A stretch of DNA of 64,000 nt from Cryptomeria japonica (GCF_030272615.1 NC_081415.1:513513034-513577033), one strand, 5' to 3'. Counted from the first letter of the stretch, positions 12,103-25,218 are shown. Notes: generated by a model from the letters alone, not told the origin. Translations and numbers: made by a program.

Positions 12103-13554
12103 ATGGGAAGGGATGAAATGGCAATGGCACAGAGTAGCTGTGTTATTCAAGTTGGGTATGAACTGACAATTAATGAGGAGAATATGCCCGATGTAAGTTC
12201 TGCTCGGATCTTCCGAGTGCCAAGGCTACGGCGAGACTCCAAAGACCGTTTGCACAGTCCACATCTTGTTTCAATCGGCCCTTTTCAATATGGGAAGAAG
12301 GAGCTGCAAGGCATGGAGAACCCCAAATCTGAGGCAGTTCGAAGGATGCAAAAGAGGATCCATAGGAGTAATCCACATCCATCTATCAAGTCAATTGTTG
12401 AAGAATTCATACTGCTCAAGGACAACAAGATAAGGAAGTTCTATGGTGAACATATTCCTGTTACTTCTATAGAACTAGCATGGATGGTAACCAGGGATGC
12501 ATGTTTTATTTATGAATTTCTTGTTAATTATATAAAAGTTAGCAGGAATGCTCACCACTCATATGAAACTCATGTATCTCAATTTGAGTATGTTGAGTGT
12601 TTTTATGAAGTGCATTTAAGTGGAAGTATGATTCAGTTTTTGATGTCGATCTTCAAAATCCCATGAGAGAAAGACTAATGACTGATATACTTTTATTTGA
12701 AAACCAAATACCTTTGTGGGTTTTGAAGGATCTCCTTAAATTCCAGACGGGTTCTGCAGAATCCGCAAAACAAAAGGTAGAACACTTAATGAGCATGCTG
12801 CTTTGGCGAGCAACCCGACATGAGGCTTTCATGTGGAAAGCTAGAGTTTCTTACAACATGTACTGTAAGAATCATGTCCTCGAAGTAGTCTACCGCTCCA
12901 TGGTGGGCAGCGATGTTGAGGAATTCCTAGATTCGCCGCCTTCGTCTCGCAATCGCATGCAGATCTGCTTGGAGAAATGCTTTGGTTCAATGAAAGCCAT
13001 TAGTAGACGTTGGTATGATCTTTGCTTTCTCAATTCCTCCTCAAATAAGAGCCTTGGCAACGCGGTCGACATGGTGTATCTGAAGCTCCCAACAGCAATG
13101 GAACTCGTGCGCGGAGGAGTGAAGATCCAGCCAGTTCTCTTTGAAGATATAAAAAGAGCAGTCCCGCAAGATCCAACTAGATCGATGGATTGTTGTTCAG
13201 CCATTCGATGGATAAGATTTGATGAGAAAACATCAACGTTGTACTTACCACAATTCAGGGTTACGTTGGAGGTACAGATATTGATAGGAAGCATTATTGC
13301 CATGGACTCAGTACAGTACAAAGCCAATGACTCAGCTTGCGTTGCTTATTGAAGAGCTGATAGACCACGAGGATGATATTGCAGTGTTAAGAAACGCAGA
13401 GGTGTTTCACAATTTCCTCGGAAGCAACAAACAAGTGGCGGAGTATTTCTTTTTGGCTAAAGGGATTACCCGTGTCTGCGGCTGCAAACCAATTGATGAC
13501 GTCAGAGTGAGGTTGCATAAGTACACTAGGAGAAAGTACAAGAATAAATTATGA
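12103..13554 (+). pseudogene. DUF247 family gene with two compensating frameshifts
   Basis: Three plus-strand segments (12103-12666, 12663-13352, 13297-13554) together give about 480 codons, the normal size of plant DUF247 proteins. Family landmarks appear in order: SIGPFQYGKKEL near residue 60, the DACFIYEF region near 140, LLFENQIPLWVL near 195, a C-terminal region of the type LIEELIDHEDDIAVLRN, then FHNFLGS. The reading frame changes once near 12600-12690 and returns to the original frame near 13260-13330. The usual C-terminal membrane segment is absent. The start at 12103 (MGRDEM) gives the longest N-terminus; the ATG at 12118 is an alternative. Some grass DUF247 genes act in self-incompatibility; the molecular role of the family is unknown. 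Base composition is richer in G+C than the flanks, as expected of a real gene. Sequencing error is a possible cause of the frameshifts. Confidence 0.85.
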
Positions 13555-15758
13555 CTAATAGAATTATTTCACAACAATTGAAGAAGGTGCCATTAGATGA
13601 ATCGTTTTCTCCAACATTTAAGAGGGATACCTCTCATGTATGACTTAAATGATTCTCTGAATTTTTTTATTTCTTATATTGTGAAGCTATACTAATAAAA
13701 TTTTAAATATATAGTTAGAATAGAAGACATATATCTTTACTTAAAATTTACCCAATTTATATAAAAGCTTATTTGTAAAATAAAAAATGCAAATTCATTA
13801 ATTACTGCTCATTTAATATATTAAATTCCTTAAATAATGTATGTCATAAAAAAACACTAACATATTTAAAACCATTCACTTTATGTTCAATATTTAAAAT
13901 ATATATATATATATTATAAGTCCATAACTAAATAGGAACCTAATGAGTCTCAGAACATCAAGAAAATTCCTATAGACTTAAGAGTTAGCAATCTCAATCA
14001 CATGTTTATAAAAAATATCGATCTAAGACTTTTTCCCATAGATTAAATATAAATTTTGAATAAAAAATAATTAAAAAATAAAATAATAATATCAATTTGA
14101 TTTTTATTTTTTTAATATTTTTTCCAACTAAATTAATTAATTATTTATAAAATTTGATAATAATTTATTTCATTTAAAATTTAAAAGATTTAAATGATGA
14201 ATAATTTGTTATAAATATATAATTTTGAAATTTATAAACTTCATAATATGAAAAATCACTACATAGACTACCTACTTGTTTGGGACTCCATTACAGAAAA
14301 TCATAAGGTAACCTTCAAAATGGCATTGTTCTAACATTTGGGTGGATGTTTTTCAAGCTACAAAACCTTTGCAAGACTATAAATGAGTACAAGAAACATA
14401 AGAGGAATCTTTGAGTAAAAAATAAGGGGAAACTATTTCAAAATATTGCAAATTCCAAAACAAAAGAAAATTAATTGAAGTGCGCTCTACACCCAATATA
14501 GATGAAAAAGCAGCCCCTTTGCTTTGTAGCATCATAATCTTAGAGGAGTAATTTTCTCCTTAGCTTCTTGAACTTCATTTTTTTCCCATGATAACTTATA
14601 ATTATAATAAGCACACCTCCATTTTTTTTTTTTGCTCCCCACCAAAATAATGGCACACAAAATAATATATCCCAATGAAATTTTGATAAAAAAGAATAAA
14701 ACCGAATTTAAGAGAGAGAAAGAAAACTAGAGTATTTAACATGATAATCTCAAGGTGTAATCCTTATGTCATGGATGTGATACTCAGAAGGATAGCAATA
14801 GATTACGTTTGTGCAGTAGATGTTATTTTTTATAAAGATTTTGAAATAAATTAAAAATCAAAGTATAAATATTTACCTTAATTTTTTCATTTTATTCATA
14901 TGATCATTAGAATAGCCATTATTAGTTATTAGCCCCATGTAAAATATATTGACCTTTATAAACAAATATATTTTCTCCATATCTTACAAATGCTACAATT
15001 CAAGATAACAAATTTATTTTCAATATTCTCAATAGATAAAATGTCTTCTCTAATATTTTTAAATTTCTAAATTTCATTATCAAACATTTATAAAACCATT
15101 TTACCATGAATATATTGTGACCCAAATTTTCAAGCCAATCCAATTTCCTTCATAAAGGTGGAACTTTTACCCCAATCTTTTTGACTTATAATTACTCTAC
15201 TTTCCTATAGATGACTACAGGTTGAATACTATTTAAGAAGCACAAATTTAGTTTCAAACTTCCAAAATGAGGATCTCATAGTCTAAATTGATTATTAACT
15301 TACTTTTTTTTATTACTTTATTAGGGAGGGGGCCCTGAATCCTTACAAAATAGCAAAAATAGAGACCAAATAAATAACCATAAGCATCAAACAACCAGGC
15401 ACTGAGAAAGCACATGAATAACTCTCTAAAGTAATAAAAAACTACCATACTCACATAGCTAAATATGATAACCATGCCCAACTTCCTTCTATCAATTACA
15501 ACTACTAGCATATAATTGTAAAGATTCATAGTAGTGTCAAAGTACTTGGTCTAAATATAAATATCCAACATAAGGCATGCAAGCCTAATTAAAAATATGT
15601 CTATAGTGATAAATAAGAAACTAAAACTTACAAAAACTTGAACAAAACTATCATTATCAATACTTGAATTTAAGACACTCCAAAAAAAAGGACCATCCCG
15701 AGCAACATCCTAATCGTACTTAATTCTAGTTCTGCACAAGATGCTACATCTGCTCTTG
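13555..15758. other. AT-rich intergenic DNA
   Basis: Very AT-rich, with homopolymer runs and a short TA tract near 13900. I see no gene or repeat boundary here. The reading frame at 15254-15529 has no family features. Confidence 0.6.
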
Positions 15759-16490
15759 CTAAACCTCAAAGAACAACATATCCTCTTTTTGTTCCTCTTG
15801 TAGGTTGTCATTCCCCTTCAACTTTTTTTGACTTTTCCTCAACCTACTATGTCCCAAAATGAACATGATGGCCACTTTCTGAATGACCCCATTAGTGATA
15901 GAACATAGGGCATTCAGGACATCCCCCATCAGTCGATACCCTTGCCTATATTCCTCTACCTTCACTTTGAGGTGAATAACCTCAACCTAACGGTCAATTA
16001 TCTGGTTCTACTACTTTTTGGCACTAAAATTTTCCTTAATAGTAGGAGAGTTTTGAGAGTAGGGAACCATATCCAAATCCTCAAAATTATTTTGAGATGG
16101 GAAGTTCATTTCCCAATCAACCTTGTCCTCTTGAGAATCACTCACACCCTTTGAATCCTCTTTACTATCATCCCCTTGTTCATCCCCTTCCATTTGAAAT
16201 TTCTTATCCTTTGAGCCCTCCCTAGAGGATTCATCATCATTATCAAGGGTAAAAATCTTCACCGGTTTAGGGGTCACCTCTTTGGTTTCAATTTTCTCTT
16301 TCTTGTCTTTGGCAAGGTGGTGAGTAGATTCCCCTTACCCAGAACCTTCGTCGGTTTAGGGGACACCTCTTTGGTTTCAATTTTCTCTTTCTTGTCTTTG
16401 GCAAGGAGGTGAGTAGATTTCCCTTACCCAGAACTTCCATCATGCTTCTCCTTATCATACAGGTATTATTCTTTGCCTTCAAAATCATGC
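15759..16490 (-). pseudogene. Unrecognised retroelement-associated ORF (copy B, minus strand)
   Basis: Minus-strand relative of the ORF at 7471-9500. Its acidic tail at 16277-16011 (runs such as DDESSREGSKDKKFQMEGDE) parallels the other copy's Asp/Glu/Lys tail. The C-terminal segment at 15965-15759 contains NALCSITNGVIQK and SRLRKSQKKLK, matching copy A's CDAINSLCCITN and NRIKKNKKK. The N-terminal half is missing. An 89-bp tandem duplication lies in the basic part upstream of the acidic tail. Confidence 0.5.
16263..16440. repeat. Tandem duplication, 2 x 89 bp, within copy B
   Basis: The block beginning CGGTTTAGGGG at 16263 repeats at 16352 with a few differences. Because 89 is not a multiple of three, the duplication shifts the reading frame of the minus-strand ORF that contains it. 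Confidence 0.8.
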
Positions 16491-16499
16491 AAGTCTAAA

Positions 16500-17280
16500 T
16501 CAATTGTTATCTGCTTCTTTCTAGAATCTTTTATCTTGAATCTTTCTCCATTTCAAAATAGTTGAAAAATATTATCAAAACAATTATATTTTTTATAAAA
16601 TCTAAACTATTATTTTGAATTTTAATACATAGATAATTCTTAAAAAAATTTAGGGTGATCCAAAAATAATGTACAAAAATTTCAAACAATTCAAAAGGAA
16701 ACGATTCTCTTCACTATGAGAAACTGCATTTTGCATAATTTTATCATCTACATTTTGTATGTTCCACAAGGGCCATATCCATGCCTTTATAATAATAGCA
16801 TATGCATTTTACCTAGTGTAAAGTTTTGTCTAGTACAATGACAAAATATATTTTTAAGAAAAACTTTTTGCATGGTAGGAGAAGGTGCCACAACAATGGG
16901 GGGAAAGACCAATCAAGAAAAGAATGGATCCATATTTATTTATAGCATTATGAGAGAGTAATGGGTAACTTCTCCCAAGAAATTATGTTTTTCTATGGTT
17001 TCTATCATTTCTCCTTATCATATACACTTTGCAATTGTATAAGAATAAAATACCAAGTCCAATAGTCATGGCCTCATTCAGGGAACAAGTCAACAATTAC
17101 ATGTTACTAACATGAGAAAAGGGACACCCATACAATGGACAATATATTATAATAGAAATGTGACAATTTCTTGTCTTTTATGTTAGATTCATTATTTTCA
17201 ATATGACCAATTAAAAGTTTTATTGTTGTAGCATAATTATACAACACATTAGAAGAAAAAACATACATATTATTGTAAAG
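16500..17280. other. Intergenic, nothing recognised
   Basis: AT-rich. No coding or RNA gene signal was seen. Confidence 0.5.
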
Positions 17281-18490
17281 TGGAAAATCGCAATCGAACC
17301 CTAGTTGCACTCCCCTCTTCCAACTCCGAGGAGAGAGAAGGGAGGTTCGCTAGGGTTGATGGTTTTCACTTAGGGGAGAGACTTTACATTCAAAAGAGGG
17401 GTTGAAACCCACAAGATCCAATCCCACACAATGCAAGATTGGATGCTAAATGCGTTTCAAGGGTTAAGACAACAAGGCTACCCTCTTTTGTAAAGAATGT
17501 GCATAGGAGAAGTAGGCTAGGAATGCATAGAAAGTGATAAAGATTCGCTTATAAATTGAGTTAGGGATATAGTATGAAGCTGCGGACCTGGAATTAGCAG
17601 TAAAATATCGATACGGCGCTGTCCTGCAAATTTGAGCAAAAGTTGTCGGGACGATGGCGCCCAGCGCCACGGTCCTCCGAAAAATCCGCGAAACGAAGGG
17701 GGATCTGTTCGTCTCTACACAAGGATTCCAAATCTTCAATTTCAACCGCGTACCTGCAACCTACACACAGAAAAGCGAAGACAATTGGGGGGTTAGGGAT
17801 TAGGGGTTTGCCTTTAGGTCAAACCTCGGTTTTGGAATTAACCAAGAAATGAGAAATGCTGTAAATGTAAATGACTGTAATGTAAAGCAAGTACTAATAC
17901 CTTGTTGTAAGGATGTTTGTATCCTTATGTGCGAAGGTATAGATGTTGTATGTTGTTGTATGTTGTATGTTGTAGCATGTAGTATGTGATCTCCTCTTCA
18001 ATGGTTGAATCATTGACTTGAATGCAACACTTAGCCTTGAATGGAGACTTAGAAGGAATGCTTGAATGCTTGAATGTTTGAATGCTTGAATGCTTGAGTA
18101 TAGTTTCCATGCTTGTACACATATCCTCCTCATCTCAAATGAGAGAGAAAATGTAGTTTATATACTTGCCAATTAGGGTTAAAAGACTGATTTTCCCAAC
18201 CTTAGGCCAACCAGGAAAGTTTATTTTCCAAATTGCAAACAAAAAGACCCGAAGTCCTCATAGGAAACTGGGCCCAAAATAGGACCAGGGACCAGGGCAC
18301 TGGGCGCTCTGGTCCCACCTCCCGGGACAGCAGGGTGCAAGGAGGTTCAGGCCAGGGTGCTTGAAAAATGCAGTTTTTAGTGTTGTGAGCAAGTTTCGGG
18401 GTCTCCATTCAGGTTGCGTGTTGCGTCGCCATCGTGAAGACCAAAATGCAGTCAAAATTGCAAGTGTCGCAATTTTAGGATGCTAAAATT
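17281..18490. other. G+C-richer unclassified repeat-like segment
   Basis: The composition is clearly richer in G+C than the surrounding DNA. It includes a short palindromic GGCGCCCAGCGCC near 17656 and a GGACCAGGGACCAGGG / CTGGTCCC inverted pair near 18281-18316. No protein family is recognisable in six frames. It resembles LTR or leader sequence of a retroelement, but no matching second copy is in the window. Confidence 0.35.
18057..18098. repeat. Octamer microsatellite, CTTGAATG-like, about 5 units
   Basis: Tandem GCTTGAATG / GTTTGAATG units. A related TTGTATG-rich stretch lies at 17945-17990. Confidence 0.8.
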
Positions 18491-18870
18491 ATGTACAACA
18501 AGGTGGATTAAATTATATGTGCTTTTAATTGGTTATTTTCGATTAAAACTATTATAAATTCTATAATAATCCACATTAGCCAAAGAGATCCTTTTTTTAT
18601 GATGATATAATGACATTTAGGTTTGTTATTCTAATATTTTAAGGTTCACGTTAATTTTATTTGAAATCTTATTCATAAAGATATCATTTTTATTTCATAC
18701 AATTAAAATGTAGTATGTACTAATTGGGTATGTTCATGGAAATGGAGGACGTAAAGGGAGTCTTAAAGTGTTTTTTTTTTTAATCAATAAAAATTAATTT
18801 TCGATGAAAATATGAAAAATAATACTACAAAAATTTAAAAAATGCAACAAGAACAAGAATCATTATGGTT
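18491..18870. other. AT-rich intergenic DNA
   Basis: No gene or repeat boundary recognised; left flank of the large tandem duplication. Confidence 0.5.
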
Positions 18871-19079
18871 TGAAACTAATCTCTAAACTATTATTTTTTA
18901 AACTGGTATATATTAAAAGGTTCAAATAAGGGTAAACATAAAAAACAATATATAACATAACATTTAGTGTGCTCATTTTTTAAATATTTATTTTTTGAAG
19001 TATTTTATACATCACTTTCATTGAAAATTAGCTAATATCATCTAGTTTATGCCTAAATTTTCTACTAGTTTTTCAATAA

Positions 19080-19083
<4 letters not shown>

Positions 19084-19171
<88 letters not shown>
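19084..19171. repeat. TA dinucleotide microsatellite
   Basis: Uninterrupted TA repeat of about 44 units. The partner tract in the second copy is at 20738-20824. Confidence 0.95.
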
Positions 19172-19174
<3 letters not shown>

Positions 19175-20199
19175 TAATTTTGTAAAATAAACACATCTTG
19201 AAAAATAAAAAATTGAGTGTGGGCCGCCTAATATTTTTTGAAAAAATCAAAAGTCAAAATTTCATTACATTTGTATAGAATAGAATCTAGAATATAAACA
19301 TCTAATTTGTTTCAAATTTATATGAAGGGATAAAAAGTACTATACATTGCTTTTCAGATAAAAAATTACCCTAACAAAAGAAATAAGAAATTAAAACCCC
19401 AACACATTCAAAGTACATAAAAATACAAGGTTACAAAGTTAAGAAAAATCCTAAGATTATGGTATTTTTTAAATACATATCATAAGCCATACTAAATTGA
19501 CGGGAAGAATGCTCAACATTTAGGTGTTTTTCTCTATCTTGACAAACAAATTTCTTTCCTTGCATTGGCATGCAAGTTCAACCATTTACATCAGATTCTC
19601 ACAGCGGGTCCAACCTTCATAATTGGTAGTTTCTAAGGCAAGTTATAATTTTCATTCAAGTTGAAACTATTTTTTATTTTTCTCATAATGTGAGTGTGTT
19701 ATAACACACTCATACTATATTGTACTTATGTTATAACTTAGTTGTATTAGGGATTGGTAGTGTTTATCCACTAGAATGTCATACACATGATCATGCTTAA
19801 TGTGAGTGCATTATATAAAAAAAGGAATGCATGTATTTTCTCAATAACTTTGTGGTCTCTTGCCTTTGCACATTCACTCAATGTTCTCTTATTTGCATGA
19901 TACAATAATTTCTATATTTTTCAAACAAAGAGTAACCTAGTTGAAATTATAAATAAAGGAAACTATAAATATTTGAATCTTAATGAAAATACTTCTTGCA
20001 AAAAAATGATATTGGACTAGGGAAGAATATGAAAATAATTATTTGATGATTTTATTAAAGTGAAACTTTGAAATATATGGGGGTGAAATATTGTCTCTTT
20101 CTATAACAATTGCATAACAACATAGCTACATTGTAACCACCAATGTAATAAATTAAACTAATCTCATTCTTACATTCCACACTTATTACATTGATCCTA

Positions 20200-20525
20200 C
20201 AAATGTACCCTTGAAACAACTAAGAGACTTGTTGAGTATATCAGGTATCTAAAATTTGATTTGATGTTATTTGAGATCAATATGGTGGTGCATAACTTAT
20301 TCTCTTATGTGATGATATATGACCTTAATTTTCATTCTTCCCTCATGGAAATTTGGATTCTTCACAAGTTTCAACACCCTTTAATGGTCGCAATAAAGAA
20401 TAGGTTATTTCTCCTTAGGAATGTCCATATCGGCTAAAATGTGACGTAACCAAATCAATTCCTATGCAACTGCTCATGTAGCAGAATATTCAACCTCTAT
20501 GGATGAACAATTTTCTTCTTACTAA
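20200..20525 (-). pseudogene. Ty1/copia RNase H remnant (in duplication copy 1)
   Basis: Read on the minus strand with one frame, the segment gives landmarks of the copia RNase H end in order: SSIEVEYSAT (normally S-x-x-E-A-E-Y), ELIWLRHILADMDIP, LYCD, NPNFHEGRMKI (normally N-P-x-F-H-x-R-x-K-H-I), HHIRE, and PDILNKSL (normally A-D-I-L-T-K-x-L). Several stops make it dead. Confidence 0.7.
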
Positions 20526-20529
20526 TATA

Positions 20530-20734
20530 TGAAACTAATCTCTAAACTATTATTTTTTAAACTGGTATATATTAAAAGGTTCAAATAAGGGTAAACATAA
20601 AAAACAATATATAACATAACATTTAGTGTGCTCATTTTTTAAATATTTATTTTTTGAAGTATTTTATACATCACTTTCATTGAAAATTAGCTAATATCAT
20701 CTAGTTTATGCCTAAATTTTCTACTAGTTTTTCA

Positions 20735-20827
<93 letters not shown>

Positions 20828-22182
20828 TAATTTTGTAAAATAAACACATCTTGAAAAATAAAAAATTGAGTGTGGGCCGCCTAATATTTTTTGAAAAAAT
20901 CAAAAGTCAAAATTTCATTACATTTGTATAGAATAGAATCTAGAATATAAACATCTAATTTGTTTCAAATTTATATGAAGGGATAAAAAGTACTATACAT
21001 TGCTTTTCAGATAAAAAATTACCCTAACAAAAGAAATAAGAAATTAAAACCCCAACACATTCAAAGTACATAAAAATACAAGGTTACAAAGTTAAGAAAA
21101 ATCCTAAGATTATGGTATTTTTTAAATACATATCATAAGCCATACTAAATTGACGGGAAGAATGCTCAACATTTAGGTGTTTTTCTCTATCTTGACAAAC
21201 AAATTTCTTTCCTTGCATTGGCATGCAAGTTCAACCATTTACATCAGATTCTCACAGCGGGTCCAACCTTCATAATTGGTAGTTTCTAAGGCAAGTTATA
21301 ATTTTCATTCAAGTTGAAACTATTTTTTATTTTTCTCATAATGTGAGTGTGTTATAACACACTCATACTATATTGTACTTATGTTATAACTTAGTTGTAT
21401 TAGGGATTGGTAGTGTTTATCCACTAGAATGTCATACACATGATCATGCTTAATGTGAGTGCATTATATAAAAAAAGGAATGCATGTATTTTCTCAATAA
21501 CTTTGTGGTCTCTTGCCTTTGCACATTCACTCAATGTTCTCTTATTTGCATGATACAATAATTTCTATATTTTTCAAACAAAGAGTAACCTAGTTGAAAT
21601 TATAAATAAAGGAAACTATAAATATTTGAATCTTAATGAAAATACTTCTTGCAAAAAAATGATATTGGACTAGGGAAGAATATGAAAATAATTATTTGAT
21701 GATTTTATTAAAGTGAAACTTTGAAATATATGGGGGTGAAATATTGTCTCTTTCTATAACAATTGCATAACAACATAGCTACATTGTAACCACCAATGTA
21801 ATAAATTAAACTAATCTCATTCTTACATTCCACACTTATTACATTGATCCTACAAATGTACCCTTGAAACAACTAAGAGACTTGTTGAGTATATCAGGTA
21901 TCTAAAATTTGATTTGATGTTATTTGAGATCAATATGGTGGTGCATAACTTATTCTCTTATGTGATGATATATGACCTTAATTTTCATTCTTCCCTCATG
22001 GAAATTTGGATTCTTCACAAGTTTCAACACCCTTTAATGGTCGCAATAAAGAATAGGTTATTTCTCCTTAGGAATGTCCATATCGGCTAAAATGTGACGT
22101 AACCAAATCAATTCCTATGCAACTGCTCATGTAGCAGAATATTCAACCTCTATGGATGAACAATTTTCTTCTTACTAATATA
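20530..22182. repeat. Large tandem duplication, copy 2 (1,653 bp)
   Basis: Head-to-tail copy of 18871-20529. It is 6 bp shorter because its TA tract is shorter (about 20738-20824). The sequence TGAAA is shared by the left edge, the junction and the right edge, which fits a duplication at microhomology. Confidence 0.9.
21853..22178 (-). pseudogene. Ty1/copia RNase H remnant (in duplication copy 2)
   Basis: Identical to the remnant at 20200-20525 as far as I can read, carried along by the 1.66-kb duplication. Confidence 0.7.
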
Positions 22183-22926
22183 TGAAATAGGTTCATATCA
22201 TTCATTTAATTTATATTGTCATACATAGTAAATGTTACATAGACTATAGCTAAGAGTTAGCTCAAGAATTTATTATTTAGTAGTTGCAATACAAATAGCA
22301 TAGATGGTGAAGGCAATTGGAAGCAACTGCATGTGAACAACATGGATGTCTAGAAGCTTGTCTTGGTTTGTGATGACAAAAATTAGTTGATAGATAATTA
22401 ATTTATTCTAGAAAAACTAACCAACTCAAACTACTTGTTCATCCTCACCAAGCTCTCAAAATGATTCCAAGGCCTTATTGTTCATTTCATATCTCATGTG
22501 ACTTAGAATGTGTAGTATGATGTCCAAAGTTGCTTTTATGCTCATTCAGGTGTCCACCTTAGTAAAGAAAATTGAAAGTGCAAGCACAAAGATCAAGTCT
22601 TGGTGAGATTTCATGGTCTCTATCCATGGAACCGAATTAGTAATAGCCTCCATTCACTAAGCTTCAAGGGATGTACACATTTTATTCTTCCATTGCATTA
22701 TGTAAATGGTGGAAAATAATCTGGCTTTACGTTCACTAATTGCATTTGCTTGAATGTTTCTCTAAATACATAAACAAATCCATAATAATCTACATTCATT
22801 TCATTCAATGATACTACCTCTCTTTGACACATTCTGGCAAATTGTTCACGCTCGCGCTATCCATCATTCCATGTTTTGAATGCATTTCAAGTAGAGAGTT
22901 TCCAATTTTGGTATTGGATGAAAATA
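22183..22926. other. Intergenic, nothing recognised
   Basis: Lies between the duplication and the copia 3' LTR. No family recognised. Confidence 0.5.
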
Positions 22927-23424
22927 TGTTAATTTCTATAACCCAACAGCAAATTGATTGCTCAACAAATATCACAGAAAATAAACTATCTGATTTGTAA
23001 CAATTAATACACTAGGTTGATTAAAAAAAATGAATAGGAAAAGAAAATTCAAATGAAACCAAACACATGATCATAGATAACACTGATATACCCAGGAAAC
23101 CCCAATGTGGGGAAAAACCTACAAATGTTAAATCTTCTATTCAGCTTCTAGAGAAAACTTTTCTTTCAAATACAATCCTAGCAAAATAATATCTACTATG
23201 CAAGATAAGTGAAACTTTCCTCATGCAGCAAATCATAGGAGAAACTTTCCTTGGATGATGCAAACTAGAACTTTGCCTCCATGAAGCAAGAGAAAGGAAA
23301 CTTGTCTCAACTCTAGGAAATATTCCATCTACAAAATAGAAAACATTCTCTTGTTGAACATTCAACACAAGATGCACGTAAGAAACTTCCACAGCCACAC
23401 CTTCCAAATTATAGAAAATGAACA
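22927..23424 (-). repeat. 3' LTR of copia-1 (498 bp)
   Basis: Minus-strand limits TGTTCATTTTC (23424) and GAAATTAACA (22927). A purine-rich tract, AAGAAGGAG, abuts its start. It matches 27393-27927 along most of its length. Confidence 0.85.
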
Positions 23425-23439
23425 CTCCTTCTTAGTGAG

Positions 23440-24140
23440 GATGGTGTTCTGAACAACACCTAGCTTATCCCTAAAGAATAGAAACTTTCTCTTCATCAAG
23501 GCCTTCGTCAAGATGTCTTCTATCTGTTAGTCCATAGGAATGTATTATAACTTCGTTGTCCCCTTCTCCACATAATCTTTGATGAAGTGATACTTCATCT
23601 CAATATGCTTCGACTTGTCATGAAACATTGGATTCATAGAGAGTTTGATACAACTTTGATTATCACAGTAAATAACTATCAGATCTAGCTCCTGATCAAA
23701 GACCCCAGCTAGAAGTTTCTGAAGCCAGATAGCTTCTCATGTAGCCATACTAGCTGCCATATACTCAGCCTCTACAAAACACAGTGCAACTGACATTTGT
23801 TTTCTACTGTACCAAGAAAAAGCTCCTGATCCCAAACTGAAATAATGCCTTAAAGTTATCTTCCTGTCAGTTGTAATTCCTTCCCAATCTGCATCGGTGA
23901 ACCCCTCGATCTTCACTCCATCCTACTAAATATACCTTAGACAATAATCAAATGTGCCTCAAAGATACCTCAAAACATGCTTCATAGCTACCCAATGCAC
24001 ATATTTAGATTCCACCATAAACTAACTAAGTGAATTCATTGCAAAACAAATGTCTGGCCTTGTGTTGACTAGATACATTAGAGAGCCTATCAATTGTCTG
24101 TACAAAGTTGGGTCCACTGCCTCTAATTTAGAAGCATCAA
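23440..24140 (-). pseudogene. copia-1 RNase H region
   Basis: Minus-strand continuation of the polyprotein. It includes [16 protein letters not shown] (24105-24055), then EAEYMAAS (the conserved E-A-E-Y box), IYCDNQSCIKL, NPMFHDKSKHIEMKYHFIK and ILTKAL. These are the diagnostic blocks of copia RNase H and its tail. In-frame stops are present. Confidence 0.85.
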
Positions 24141-24147
24141 CCTTCTT

Positions 24148-25095
24148 CTAGTTGATCACAAGTGGCATGGACATGGGCTTATAGTTTTCCATCCTAAATC
24201 CCTTCAAGATATTAATTGTATACTTCCCTTGCCCAAGGAATATTTCTCCCTCTTTATACCACAACTCCAATCCCAAAAAGTAGTGCATCCAACACAAGTC
24301 CTTCATCTCAAACCCTCCTCCAAGATCCCACTTACGATGTGCCATGAGCTCTTCTAACCTTGTAAGAAACAAGTCATCAACATATAACACTAATATGAGA
24401 AGCTCACCCTTCACCTGAACATAGTATAGGTTTGGATTAGTATCACTCTTGGTGAAGCCCACACTCTGCAAGTAACCATCAATATGGTCATACCAAGCCC
24501 TGGGAGCCTTCTTGAGCCCATACAGTGCTCTCTTCAACCTGTACACATCAAAATCCCTCCCATGCACCTCAAAACCCTCTAGTTGTTCTATATAAATCTC
24601 TTCCTTAATTACTCCATTGAGGAAAGTTGTCTTCACATCCATTTGGTGAATCCTCCAACCCATCTACCTTTATGGATGAGTACCTAGCTACCAAGGTAAA
24701 GGTCTCAATATAGTCGATCCCTTCCTTCTGAGAAACTCATTTAGCAACAAATATTGCATTGAAAATTTTCACACTACCATCTTTAGTATGCTTGATCTTA
24801 TACAACCATCTTGACCCTACCACTGACTTATTTCAGGTCATGGCACTACCTCCCACACACTATTATTCATGATAGAAGAATACTCCTCCACCATGGCATC
24901 CCTCCAAACCTGATGCTTGGATTCCTCTTGAAAGATAGAAAGCTCCACCTCAATCAGTTTACTCATGAGTGCCATATAATTAGAAAAACATTTGGGAGTT
25001 TTTCTCTGTCTAACTGAATCTTGAGGATCACCAACATACTCTTGAGCCTCTTTCAATGTCTTCTCAACCACCCTATTTCTCCTCCTCCCTATCAT
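24148..25095 (-). pseudogene. copia-1 reverse transcriptase
   Basis: Open piece 24663-24148 has [25 protein letters not shown] and the catalytic [10 protein letters not shown] with both aspartates intact, then [10 protein letters not shown]. An upstream piece, 25095-24838, carries the RT N-terminal extension (WRDAMVEEYSSIMNNSVWEVVP). Stops separate the pieces. It would synthesise the element's cDNA if intact. Confidence 0.9.
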
Positions 25096-25218
25096 AGGAG
25101 TCTGAGGATGAGAAATCCTATGTTCTTCCTCTTGATCAACTTGCTTGGCCTACATTCTTTTCTCTCTAACATGTATGACTCGAGTATGAGGAATTTGTAC
25201 AACATCAACCTTGGGTGT

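Larger units (their letters stand above)
18871..20529. repeat. Large tandem duplication, copy 1 (1,659 bp)
   Basis: Starts TGAAACTAATCTCTAAAC and runs to the identical start of copy 2 at 20530. It contains an 88-bp TA microsatellite (19084-19171) and, near its right end, a minus-strand copia RNase H remnant. Apart from the microsatellite length I could not find a difference from copy 2 by reading. Confidence 0.9.

Noticed and set aside
19065-19250. Minus-strand open frame of repeated Ile-Tyr
   Set aside because: It is a reading of the TA microsatellite and not a protein.
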